Shown: one piece after another, positions 33,184 to 44,304 of the stretch
Layout: the number at the start of each line of letters is the position of its first letter
How positions within the stretch are numbered: the stretch's first letter is position 1
From: Lantana camara
Taxonomy: Eukaryota; Streptophyta; Magnoliopsida; Lamiales; Verbenaceae
Assembly (NCBI GenBank): GCA_037501455.1
Contig: CM074863.1
Span: 57,393,501-57,457,500 of the forward strand
Direction: 5' to 3'
DNA: 64,000 bases
Program-made: the position numbers and the translations under genes
Notes under the pieces: model-generated
Told to the model about the DNA's origin: nothing
Database searches by the model: none
Seen by the model: the letters and a program-made list of their open reading frames with translations, nothing else

Positions 33184-36100
33184 ATGCCACCAAGAGGAGC
33201 ACCCCGGAATCGTGTACCACCACTGCCACCCTAAAGAGATGTCACGCCACCCCCTGAACGGGAGGGAACTCCAGAGTTAAGGGATGTGCTACGACAATTT
33301 ATGAGGGCTTGTGCACCGAGAGATAACCCTCCTAATGAAAGGTCACTGGAAAAATTTCTGAGGATGAATCCACCTAAGTTCTATGGAGAACCGAACGACC
33401 TAAAGGTTGAGAATTGGATTACTAGTCTTGAGAAGATTTTCGAGGCAATGGAGATCTACCCAGAGGATCGCGAACGAGTTCGGTGTGCTACTTTTCTTAT
33501 GGAAGGAGCTGCCTACAATTGGTGGAAGCACATTCGGCATGTGTGGATTGAGAATAATGTTGAGGGAAGTTGGGATGAGTTTATCAGAGAGTTTCAGCAG
33601 AAGTACACGCCTCAAGTGACTCGTGATGCACGAGAGGCTGAGTTTATGAGTCTGGTTCAGGGAACTATGAATGTGATGGAGTATGAAGCTAGGTTTGTGA
33701 GGCTGATTAAGTATGCGCCTCATATTCTGAATGATGAGCGTCGCAAGACAAAGAGGTTTATTGATGGACTGAAGCCCGAACTTCGGTTGGCACTTGCTTC
33801 CTTGGACATTGAGACCTACAACCGGGTTGTTGATAGAACGCTAAGGGTTGAAGGTGCACACAAGGAGATCAAGATAACTACTGCACGTCAAGGACCTTCT
33901 AACCCTAAGCCTTATCAAGGTAATAAGCGACCTTCCGGATCTTTTCCCCAAGGAACTGGAAAGAGGCTAATGGTAACACCACAGCGTCAGCAGCAGAACG
34001 CTCCACCGAAACAGCAAGCACAGAAGCAGAAAGCGCCACAGCAGTACCAGAGGGCGCCACAACAACAGAGAGCACCTCAGCCAGGTCCAGAGGAAATTGT
34101 TTGCCGATATTGTCGCCGAACGGGACACACTGAGGAGAACTGTCACAAGAAAGCTGGATAGTGTTTCGCGTGTGGTTCCCCTGAGCACCAGATGGATAGT
34201 TTCCCGCACAAGATCAGGAGATTTGGGGTCCAAGATAAAGGAAAAGGGGTGGTGGGTACGACGAACAAACCGGTGGTCAAAGGCAGAGCTTATGCTTTGG
34301 ATGGTAAGGAGGAGGTTGATCCTTCATCTGTTGTGGAAGGTATTGTGCACATTCTTAAAACGCCAGTTAAGGTCTTATATGACCCTGGTGCTACGCATTC
34401 ATTTGTTGCATCTAAATTAAGTGCGCATTTACAGTTTCCACTTGAATACTTGCCATATAAATTTGAAGTGAGTTCTCCTTTGGGGACTTGCCTTATTACG
34501 GATCAAGTATATAAACGTTGCCCTATATGTATTGGTACCCGTTGTTACCCGACGGATCTGATTGAATTACCGATGACAAGATACGGCGTTATACTTGGTA
34601 TGGATTGGTTGTCTAAGTACCGAGCTAAGTTGGATTGTTACAAGAAAGAGATCATCTTGGAAGAAGATGAAAGTGGGACATCAGAAGGGAAAGTTGAGAA
34701 GTTATCAGTGATTTCTTCGATGGAAGCTAAGAATTTGATTCAGAAAGGAGCTAGCGGATTTGTTGCGTATCTTTTGAATAGACCGAAAGATCAACTTAAG
34801 ATCGAAGAAGTTGAAGTGGTGAACGAGTTCTTAGATGTGTTTCCTGAGCATTTGGATTCGTTACCTCCTGACCGAGAGTTGGAGTTTACGATCGAGACGA
34901 TATCTGGAGCTGAGCCGTACTCAAAGACACCTTATAGAATGGCACCAGCTGAATTGGAAGAACTGAGGAAGCAATTGGATGAACTGATTGAGTCTGGATA
35001 TGTTCGACCGAGCACGTCGCCGTGGGGAGCGCCTGTGCTTTTTGTTAAGAAGAAGGATGGATCATTGCGTTTATGCATTGACTATCGGGAGCTGAACAGG
35101 ATGACGATCAAGAATAAGTATCCTCTCCCTCATATCGAAGAGCTATTCGATATTATCAATTGAAGATCAGGGAAGCAGATATTCCGAAGACTGCTTTCAA
35201 CAGCCGATACGGACATTATGAGTTTGTAGTAATGCCGTTTGGTTTGACGAACGCACCAGCTGCATTCATGGATATGAAGCACCGTATATTCAAGCCGTTT
35301 CTCGACAAGTTTGTAGTGATCTTCATCGACGATATTTTGGTATTTTCGAAGACACCGGAGGAACATGCTGAACATCTTCGAATCGTGTTACGCACTTTGC
35401 TGGATCACAAGCTATATGCAAAGTTCAGCAAGTGTGAGTTCTGGCTTGAGAGAGTTACGTTTCTCGGACACATCATATCAGGATCTGGAATCGAAGTAGA
35501 TCCCTCGAAGATCGAAACGATTATGGATTGGAAGTCACCGAAGAATCCTTCAGAAGTGAGAAGTTTTCTGGGATTAGCTGGCTACTACCGGAGGTTTGTC
35601 AAAGATTTCTCGAAGATAGCTACACCTCTCACTAAGTTGACAAAGAAAGAAGGGAAGTTTGAATGGACTGAGAAGTGTGAGCAAAGTTTTCAAAGATTGA
35701 AGGAGATGCTAACAACTGAACCCGTGTTAGCGTTACCAGAAGGAAAAGAAGGTTACACTGTTTACACCGATGCTTCGAAAGAAGGACTAGGAGGAGTTTT
35801 GATGCAGAATGGAAAGGTGATTGCGTATGCATCAAGGAAACTCAAAACGCATGAAGTTAACTACCCGACACATGATTTGGAATTAGCAGCGATAATTTTT
35901 GCTCTTGGAAAGTGGAGACATTACTTGTATGGAGTTACGTTTGAGATTTGTACTGATCATAAGAGCCTGCGATATCTATTCACTTAGAAGGAGTTGAATA
36001 TGCGATAGAGGAGATGGATGGAATTTCTGGAGGACTACGATTGCATTATTCAGTACCATCCAGGAAAGGCGAATGTGGTAGCCGATGCCCTAAGCAGGAA

Positions 36101-37757
36101 AGTTCATTTGGCACAGATTTCTACCAACCCCGAGGTTGATCGAAGAGAGAGAATGGAGGTGATAACTAAAGCTCGAGTCGCGAACGTTGTGATGATATCA
36201 CCGTTGAAAGAGCAAGTGCTGGAAGCACAGAAGAACGACGAGTGGATCAAGAAATGTCTCGAATCTAAGGAGAGAGATGATGAGACTAAGTTCAAGGTTG
36301 ATGAACATGGAATATTGAGGTACAAAGGTCGAATATGCGTACCAACTGTTTTGAGGAAAGAGATTCTCGACGAAGCGCACAAGACTAAGTACACGATACA
36401 TCCCGGAGGCACTAAGATGTATCAAGATGTTAAGACGCATTTCTGGTGGAACGGAATGAAGAGAGACATAGCCAACTATGTCAAGAAGTGCTTAACTTGT
36501 CAGAAAGTTAAAGCTGAGCACCAGAAGCCAAGTGGGAAGTTGCAACCATTACCGATTCCTACTTGGAAGTGGGAGCAAATCACGATGGATTTTGTCACTG
36601 GATTACCCAAAGTCAGAGGAGGACAAGATATTATCTGTGTGATCGTTGATCGATTGACAAACTCAGCGCACTTTTTGCCAATTAAGACGACGGATAAGGT
36701 CAGCACGTTGGCAAAGCTGTACCAACAAGAGATTGTCAGATTACATGGAGTCCCGAACAGTATAGTCTCGGATAGAGATCCGAAATTCAGGTCGCACTTG
36801 TGGAAAGAAATTCAGACTTTAATGGGAACGAAGTTGAACTTCAGTACTGCAGCGCATCCTCAGACGGATGGATAATCAGAAAGGATGATTAAGTACTTGG
36901 AAGATATGCTACGAGCTTGCGCTTTGGACTTCCAGGAAAGTTGGAAAGAGTGTTTACCTCTTGTGGAGTTTGCATACAACAATAGTTATCAAGCTTCTAT
37001 TAAAGCTGCTCCATATGAAGCTCTGTATGGAAGGAAATGTAGATCCCCGTTATACTGGGATTTGGATGAAGTGAGATGTACTGAGGAAGGACAGATCAGA
37101 GTGAATTCAGCTAAATGGATAAGAGAAGCGACGGAAAAGATTCAGATCATTCAACAGAAAATGAAAGCTGCCCAGGATCGGCAGAAGAGTTATGCCGATC
37201 GACGAAGAAGGGATTTGGAATTCACAGTGGGCGAAAAGGTATTTCTGAAGGCATCGCCAAGGAAAGGGTTTTCCCGAATTGGGAAAGGCGGAAAGTTAAA
37301 CCCGAGATATGTTGGACCGTATGAGATACTGGAGAGAGTCGGACTGACTGTTTATAGATTGGATTTGCCTGCAGGTTTAATAGGAATCCACAACGTATTT
37401 CATGTATCTCAGCTTCGCAAGTGTTTCTCGGATGAGGCAGAGGTTGTGCCGGTAGAGGAGATACCGTTGGAACCGGATCTGACTTATGTTTTGAAGCCCA
37501 CAAAGATTTTAGACAGGAAGTTTCAAGAGTTAAGGAATAGGAAGATTCCTTTTGTTAAAGTCCTTTGGAAGGGACATGGGACAGAAGAGGCAACCTGGGA
37601 GACAGAAGAGAAAATGCAGAAGTATCACCCTGAGTTATTTGCGGTTACAGCGGAAGAATCTGAGGACAGATTCTCTTTAAGGAGGGGTGATTGTAACAGC
37701 CCAAAACAGGGCCTGGATGAAAACAGTAAGTTAAGGGCATTGGTAAAGCGTTTATAG
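33184..37757 (+). pseudogene. Gy2 gag-pol (Tekay type), broken
   Basis: Gag starts MPPRGAPRNR at 33184. Its body shows NWITSLEKIFE and YNWWKHI, a CCHC knuckle near 34102-34149 (C-R-Y-C...H...C) and a second CFAC knuckle after a stop. Protease DPGATHSF is at 34381. Reverse transcriptase starts near 34850 and has FIDDILVFS near 35322; RNase H has YTDASKEG near 35762; integrase has its zinc finger near 36370-36510 and core Asp residues near 36585 and 36768; the chromodomain is at 37500-37640. Stops are at 33232, 34159, 35985, 36006 and 36873; the last three stand where Gln is expected. A deletion of about 50 bases at 35155 shifts the frame and removes the SKLDLR segment with the first catalytic Asp of reverse transcriptase. 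The last reading frame runs 66 bases into the 3' LTR before stopping. Confidence 0.94.
37677..37691 (+). other. Polypurine tract of Gy2
   Basis: TTAAGGAGGGGTGAT directly precedes the 3' LTR start TGTAACAGCCC. It lies inside the reading frame that continues into the LTR. Confidence 0.85.
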
Positions 37758-39571
37758 ATCGTGATCCAACTTTTTGAGTCATCATGCAATGCATTCTTAC
37801 ATGAACTTTGTGCTCGTATATGATCTGACATGTTTTAAGGGGGAATTCTTGACCTTTGATACAGTTTACTATTCATAACCCGAGCCTACCTTGTTCATAT
37901 TGCTACTCGAACCCTAGAGGTTCATCACACATGTTTCTCTATCGTTTGAACTTGTTTCCCGAGCTCAGAGAGTCTTTCTTGAACCATAAGGGTATTTTTG
38001 GAACTTACCGACCAAAGTTACTATTCATTCAAAAATGAGCTTTTGATTCTGATACCTTTTCTACCCAAGTTTACAGTCGAATCGATCCTTGAGTCGAGAC
38101 GAGTCTTTTGAAATCATTCTTGGCTTGGAAATCTATTCTGGAACTTTGTTTTATTGAAAATGTTTTCGAAAACCCTAGTTCACTATTCCTTCTACGAACG
38201 GTTTTCATTCGGAAAATGTTTTCTCTTCGGATTTGCATTACTTGAGCTATTTCAAGAATTTTGAGATGTTTTATAACTCTTGATTCAAACCCTAGCTTGA
38301 AATTTTGAAGCGTACGTTCGTACGTAAGAATTCACTATTCACTCTACGTTTTCAACTTTTTAACGGTAAAACGTTTTATATTCGATTTTGGACTCAAAAC
38401 GCTTCTCGATTTATTTCTTGAATTTTGGGAACAACCCGGACTTGAAAATCATTCTAGAAAGTCGTTTTTTCACTCGTGTTGAGTTTCGAGCTCAAAACTT
38501 TTATTCACTAAAACTAATGTATCTTTCAAACGGTAAATCCGATTTCGACGAATGAATATGCGTTTCGAAGCTAATTTTCTTGCCGTTGGAATGGTTACAC
38601 TTCCAGCCACTTATCCTCGAGTCTTGGGCAACGAAATTATAGAAATACCCCCAGCAGTCCCATTTTTACCTTCATAATGCCTAAAGCTTCTAGAAGATGC
38701 AAGTGGATGAACTCTTGTTTTGCTCTCCTACCCTTAAGCCATCTTTATTTGCAAGGTGAGGGGCTTCTTCACAACTATAAATACCCCTCTCATGCCATTA
38801 GAATCCTTGCTCAAAGTCTTGTGTTGACAAGCACTCCTCTCTCCCTCCTTTCCCCCTTGGCCATCGGCCTCCCCTCCCCTTTGCTAGGTTAGTTGCTTTA
38901 TTTTTATGTTATGTTTAGTTAGTTTATGTTTTTATGTTATGGTATGTTTATATTATGTTTAGGTTGGGTCTTAGGGTCTTCCCTAAGCCATATAGGATTT
39001 TATTTTATGCATTTATTATATAGTTTTCATGATATGTTTGAATAGTTGTTTATATGTTTTATTTGTTTAGTATATGCTTGAATATGTTATGAATTGCCCT
39101 AGTATATGCTATGATCATGTGATATGATTGTTATATTATGAGAATTGATGCATGATTATGGAATTTGAATTATGTTCATGCATGCTAGCTAATGGAATAG
39201 TGATTTACAATTTATTATGTCACAACTTGTTACATGTTGATATTGAATTAAATTGTTACATGTTACATGCCTAAAGGTATATGATATGATATGATATATG
39301 TTGTGACATGTTGTCACATTGTTATATGATTCTTGAATTATGAATTGAGCTTATGGTATGATATGGGTTATTGGATTAGTGCCTTGATCATATGTTATAC
39401 ACTTTAATAGTGTCACACGTTATAACCTAAGATAGAATAGTGTTTCATAACTTGATCTTATGCCTTAATTAGATCTCTTAACCATAGGTTATACCTTTAA
39501 CCTAGATCACACTTGATTATATTAACAAGAACTTGAAACTATAGGTTTTAATCAAGATCATAATTTAATTA

Positions 39572-39657
39572 GCGTGTGTGTGTGTGTGCATGCCTTGCAT
39601 GTGTGTGTGTTCGTGCATGGTGTGTGTGTGTACCGTGTGTGTGGGTGTGTGTGTATA
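39572..39657. repeat. GT-rich microsatellite
   Basis: Imperfect GT repeat broken by CATGCCTTGCAT and similar short insertions, within the candidate intron of the Gy2 3' LTR. Confidence 0.9.
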
Positions 39658-39689
39658 GTAAGGGTTTGACCCGACCATTTGACCCGACA

Positions 39690-39772
39690 TGTGAATAGTA
39701 ACCTATGAATAGTAATCATGAATAGTACTCTTGAATAGTACTTTTGAATAGTGATTTTGAATAGTAAAAGTG
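39690..39772 (+). repeat. GAATAGTA short tandem repeat
   Basis: Six spaced copies of TGAATAGT at about 14-17 base intervals, within the candidate intron. It takes the place that hairpin arrays hold in the other LTR families. Confidence 0.85.
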
Positions 39773-40819
39773 AAATAAAACTTGTGCTTTCTTAATAGAC
39801 ATTTGCACCTAGGGTTTCCATATCCAGGGTCTAAAATGTGTTTTCAAAATGAGTTTTCTTTCGTGGACTTGTTTCTTAACCTAAGGTTTGGGATAGGATT
39901 CATAATTTGACTAAAGCTTACTCGGATATAGTAAGATCATATCTCACGTTAAGAGTAACTCACTTTAACGTATTCCTTTGTGTGTTACCTTTCTTGAATA
40001 CCTTAAATGGTATTACTCTCTTGTGTTACGTGTTCTTTATATGTTCCTTGTTCATTGTTTCATGCATTTCATATGCATCTTGGTTAGTAGTGGGTCTTAG
40101 TTCTTAAGCTCACTCTAGTACACCACGTACAGGAGTTAAAGTTCAGCACGGGGATCCCCAGGGCACCGCATAATCTGTCTACCTACGTTTTGTTACTATA
40201 GGTGAGGTGAAGTTATAAATGTTTTCCAACTGGAACCACGATTGTACTATCGTATCATATGTTTTGAAATTCAAAGCTAAACCTCGTTTTGAACTATCCC
40301 TTTTTATCGGGACATTCTCTTGAAAGGATCATTCATACTTTAATAGTATACCTTGATCTACAGCACATGTTTTCCAAAGTTCTGCATTCTTGTTCAAAGA
40401 CAGTTACATGATCTGCATATGTTTTCAAAGTACAGTTTCATATTTTTTTATAGACAGAATCATATGTTTTACAGACAGCATCATATGTTACAGTTACAGT
40501 TTCACATGTTATAGTTAGCATACTGGAGTGGTACTCTGGTCACTGCTAATCTTAAATGCAAGCATACAGTTTACAGTTTGGGCCCGGCGGTTATGTTTGG
40601 AGGTGATGCTCGGGAGGTGAGCGCCAACGACATCACCAATACCGGCCGCCACACTTAGACAATTGACACCGACTTTTAACAGGAGGTTTGTTAAGTCAGG
40701 ACAATCTGTCTGGGAACGGACAACAAATCTGTTCCCATTACATGTTTACAGGTCGCCTAGGGCTAGCTACCCGAAGTGACAACCGGTGGAGGATGGTGCA
40801 TGTTTGTATGCGTTGGTAA

Positions 40820-40976
40820 GAGTTATTGTTGACCTTGGTCCGATAGTCTACTGTGTGCGGAGTTGTTGTCGACCTTGGTCCGATGCTCTACTATATGTGG
40901 GGTTATTGTTGATCTTGGTCCGATACTCTACTATACGTGGAATTATTGTTGATCTTGGTCCGATGCTCTACCAAAT
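40820..40976 (+). repeat. 40-bp tandem repeat in the Gy2 3' LTR
   Basis: Four copies (the last one partial) of a 40-base unit centred on TTGTTGACCTTGGTCCGAT followed by RNTCTACT. The 5' LTR lacks the region. Confidence 0.9.
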
Positions 40977-41832
40977 CATGTTTTTCTGGAGTAAGGATGG
41001 AGGAGCATAGCTTGTGGCCAAAATTCTGTTTCATAAAGGATGGTTCATATCTGGAAAAGTTCACTTTACCCTTATCCCGTTTTATGAAAGAACTATGAAC
41101 CATCAACAGCATATGTGTGCGTGTGTGATAGCATTCATGAAAATATTTTAAAACGTGGATTCTTTTACAACATCACATTCAAAGAGTTTTATCTACCGAA
41201 CTTGTTTCAAGTTCTTCTTTAAAGCATTGCACTTAACAGTTCTGAACTTTACTTCAAGATCTTTAATTCAGTACTTTCTTTATAGTATTCCCTCACTTAG
41301 TCCTTTTGACTAATACCTCTCCCGTTTTCTTGCCTCGTGGTTTCAGGTCTTGCAGCCACAGTCTAGAGGTATCTTGAAGCTCTAGATTGTCATTTTTGTT
41401 TCAGTCAGGACTTAGTATTACTTTCTTTTGTGTCCTGCATATGTTTTATGGCTGCATTACTTTATGTTTCTGAATACTTGAGTATCTTTGTTATACTCTT
41501 TCTGCTACTCTGTTACCGATATTTTGAACTCTGCTGTATCGGTATTTATATGTGAATATGTTACATGTTCTGATATGTCGAGTATCTCTTACACGATCGA
41601 TATGTTCTTGCTTGTTACATGCCATCACGCACATGTTTTGAAAAGTTTTAAAATACTCTGATTTTCCTCTGCATAGCCACATCATTGTACATGTATAGTT
41701 CTGAGATAGATAGCCGTTCGTTGGAGTATTTCTTGAGTGATGGCTCACACCATTACTTGAGAGGTGCTTCAGTGCGGGGGTTGAGACGCCGCTCTCCTCT
41801 TGTTCCAGTACGGGTGGGGGCGTTACAGATCC

Positions 41833-44288
41833 ATATTGATGTTTGTGGACCGATTAGTGTAAGCACAAGAAACAATCATCAGTATTTCATAACCTTTACC
41901 GATGATTTTAGTCGATATGGTTATGTATACTTAATGAAGTATAAATCTGAGGCTTTTGAGAAATTCTTAGAATTTCAAAAGGAGGTTGAGAACCAAACTG
42001 GTCACAAGATCAAAGCACTTCGATCTGATCGAGGAGGCGAATATCTTAGTGAAGAATTCCTTAATCATCTCAAAGATAATGGGATTATCTCTCAGTGGAC
42101 TCCTCCGGGAACTCCTCAGCTTAATGGAGTTTCTGAGAGAAGGAATCGAACCCTACTAGATATGGTTCGTTCCATGATGAGTTTCATTGACTTACCACCT
42201 TCTTTCTGGGGTTATGCCCTAGAAAGTGCAGCAAAGATTTTGAAACTAGTTCCCTCTAAGTCAGTCCCTAAAACGCCCTATGAAATGTGGCATGGTAAAA
42301 TCCCTAGTTATTCTTACTTAAGAATTTGGGGTTGTCCAGCTTAGGTGAAGAGGACAGTTGGAGATAAGTTAGAATCTCGTTCTAACTTATGCTACTTTGT
42401 AGGTTATCCTAAGGAATCCATAGGATATTACTTCTATGATCAATCTGAGTAAAAGGTGTTCGTTTCCAGAAATGCCACTTTTCTGGAGGAACCGTTCCTT
42501 AAAGAAAAGAAAGGCAAGATCATAGAATTAGAGGAAGTACAAAGTGAGCCCACGCCTCCCACTGAAGAAACGTCTCCTTCTGATCAACTACAACCAATCA
42601 CGAATTTTGATACACACGTAAATCCTCCTCTAAGGCGTTCTGAACGGACTCCTAGACAGCCGGAGAGATGGTATGGATTCTTCCATGAAATCTCTCAAAA
42701 GGATAATGATCCTTTAACATATGAGGAGGCACTTTCAGATTCTGACTCTGAACAGTGGATAGAAGCCATGAAATCCGAAATGGATTCCATGAACTCCAAC
42801 CAAGTTTGGACCTTGGTAGATTTGCCTGATGGGGTTAAACCCATAGGTTGCAAATGGATCTTTAAGAGAAAGCTTCGAGTTGATGAAAGCATTGCAGCTT
42901 ACAAAGCAAGACTGGTTGCAAAAGGATTCACTCAAAGACCCGGCGTGGACTTTGATGAAACCTTTTCACCAGTTGCAATGCAAAAGTCTGTTCGGATCAT
43001 GCTTGCCATTACTGCTTATTATGACTACGAGATTTGGCAAATGGATGTGAAAACTGGCTTTCTCAATGGTGACATTGATAAAGATATTTTTATGGAGTAA
43101 CCCATAGGTTTCACATTCAGTGGGAGTGAGCAAAAGGTTTGCAAACTCCAAAGATCAATCTATGTATTGAAACAGGCTTCTAGGAATTGGAATATTCGAT
43201 TTGATGAATCAGTCAAAGCGTTTGGCTTCATTCAAATTTCGAATGAATCATGTGTGTATAGAAAGGAATTGGAGACCTCAGTGCAATTCTTAGTACTTTA
43301 TGTTGATGACATCCTTCTTATTGGGAATTCGAAGGATGACATGAAAGTGACTAAGTTATGGTTATCGAATCAATTCGAGATGAAAGATTTGGGTGATGCG
43401 TCCTATATCCTTGGAATTAAAATCTATAGAGATAGATCTAGAAGGTTAATAGGACTATCACAGTCGATGTACATTAACAAAGTATTGAAGAGATTCAATA
43501 TGGAGTCAGCAAAGGTTAAGAACCTTCCTATGAGTGTAGGAACATGTGTTTCAAAGAAGATGTGTCCTAAGACTAACCTTGAGAAGGAAAGAATGACTCA
43601 TACACCTTATGCATCTGCAATAGGTAGCATAATGTATGCAATGGTATGTACTCGACCGGATGTGGCTTATGCACTTAGTGTAACAAGTCGTTTCCAATCT
43701 GACCCTGGAGAAGGTCACTGGGCTATCGTGAAGAATATTCTTAAGTACTTGAAAAGTACTAAAGATTTATTCTTAGTTTACGGAGGTCAGAAAGATCTTA
43801 CTGTCGAAGGATACTGCGATGCAAGCTTTGCATCTGACTTAGATAATTTTAAGTCAATGTCAGGATACATTTTCTGCCTAAACGGCGGAGCAGTGAGTTG
43901 GAAGAGTTCCAAACAAACTACCACTGCAGATTCGACCACTGAGGCCGAATACTTAGCTGCAAATGATGCAACTAAGGAAGGTGTTTGGATTAGAAACTTC
44001 ATTCAAGAGTTGAATGTTCTTCCTAGCATGAAAGACCCCATTACTATGTTTTGTGACAACACTGGGGCGGTTGCTCAAGCAAGAGAACCAAGATCTCACC
44101 AACGGACCAAGCACATTATGAGGAAGTATCACCAAATCCATGATATTATCAAAAGAGGAGATGTGCAAATTGAGAGGGTCACATCAGCAGAGAACGTGGT
44201 AGATCCACTTACTAAACCCCTTAGTCGAGAAGCTTTCCAAGGACATCTTCAGAAGATGGGACTTAGAGTAGCTTTAGAATGGCTTTGA
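41833..44288 (+). pseudogene. Co1 integrase core, reverse transcriptase and RNase H
   Basis: Coding resumes at the Gy2 right junction, continuous with 29998 (KVLDL, then IHIDVCGP). The integrase core shows FTDDFSRYGYVYLM near 41895 and SDRGGEY near 42025, with the Glu in NGVSERRNRT near 42125. The reverse transcriptase has WIEAMKSEMDS near 42757, GCKWIFKRKL near 42847 and YVDD at 43299-43310. RNase H has DASFASD near 43820 and STTEAEYLAA near 43935; the frame ends at 44288. In-frame stops are at 42342 (where GCPAYVK is usual), 42450 and 43098 (the last two where Gln fits). The rest of the frame is open, so damage is limited to point changes in this half. Confidence 0.95.
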
Positions 44289-44290
44289 CG

Positions 44291-44304
44291 GGCAAGTGGG
44301 AGAT
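44291..44304 (+). other. Polypurine tract of Co1
   Basis: GGCAAGTGGGAGAT lies between the pol stop and the 3' LTR start at 44305. Confidence 0.85.

Larger units (their letters stand above)
38888..40132 (+). other. Candidate leader intron in the Gy2 3' LTR
   Basis: Donor GCTAG/GTTAGTTG about 105 bases after the TATA box and acceptor CCACGTACAG/GAGTT, 1245 bases apart; a second acceptor-like TTACTATAG/GTGAGG lies at about 40201. The position fits the other families. The 5' LTR has lost this segment by deletion, so it cannot test the idea. Confidence 0.4.
29999..41827 (+). mobile_element. Ty3/gypsy Tekay-type element Gy2, complete
   Basis: 11829 bp flanked by GATCC on both sides (29994-29998 and 41828-41832), inserted in the Co1 integrase. 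It has a 5' LTR (29999-31378), PBS, an extra ORF, gag-pol with chromodomain, PPT, and a 3' LTR of 4136 bp (37692-41827). LTR starts TGTAACAGCCC and ends GGGGGCGTTACA. The two LTRs differ in length because the 5' copy lost about 2.76 kb. Gag-pol is broken by five stops and a deletion. Confidence 0.97.
37692..41827 (+). repeat. Gy2 3' LTR (family E), 4136 bp
   Basis: TGTAACAGCCC to GGGGGCGTTACA. It carries a TATA box (38776-38783), donor-like (38888) and acceptor-like (40132) sites, several simple repeats, and a segment near 40560-40690 that recalls the conserved block of the other gypsy LTRs (GGGCCCGGCGG). A PPT and chromodomain lie to its left and Co1 integrase to its right. Confidence 0.95.

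Noticed and set aside
28571..44288. Endogenous pararetrovirus
   Set aside because: Domain order is gag-protease-integrase-RT-RNase H between true LTRs, with integrase present and no movement-protein-like frame. It is a copia element.
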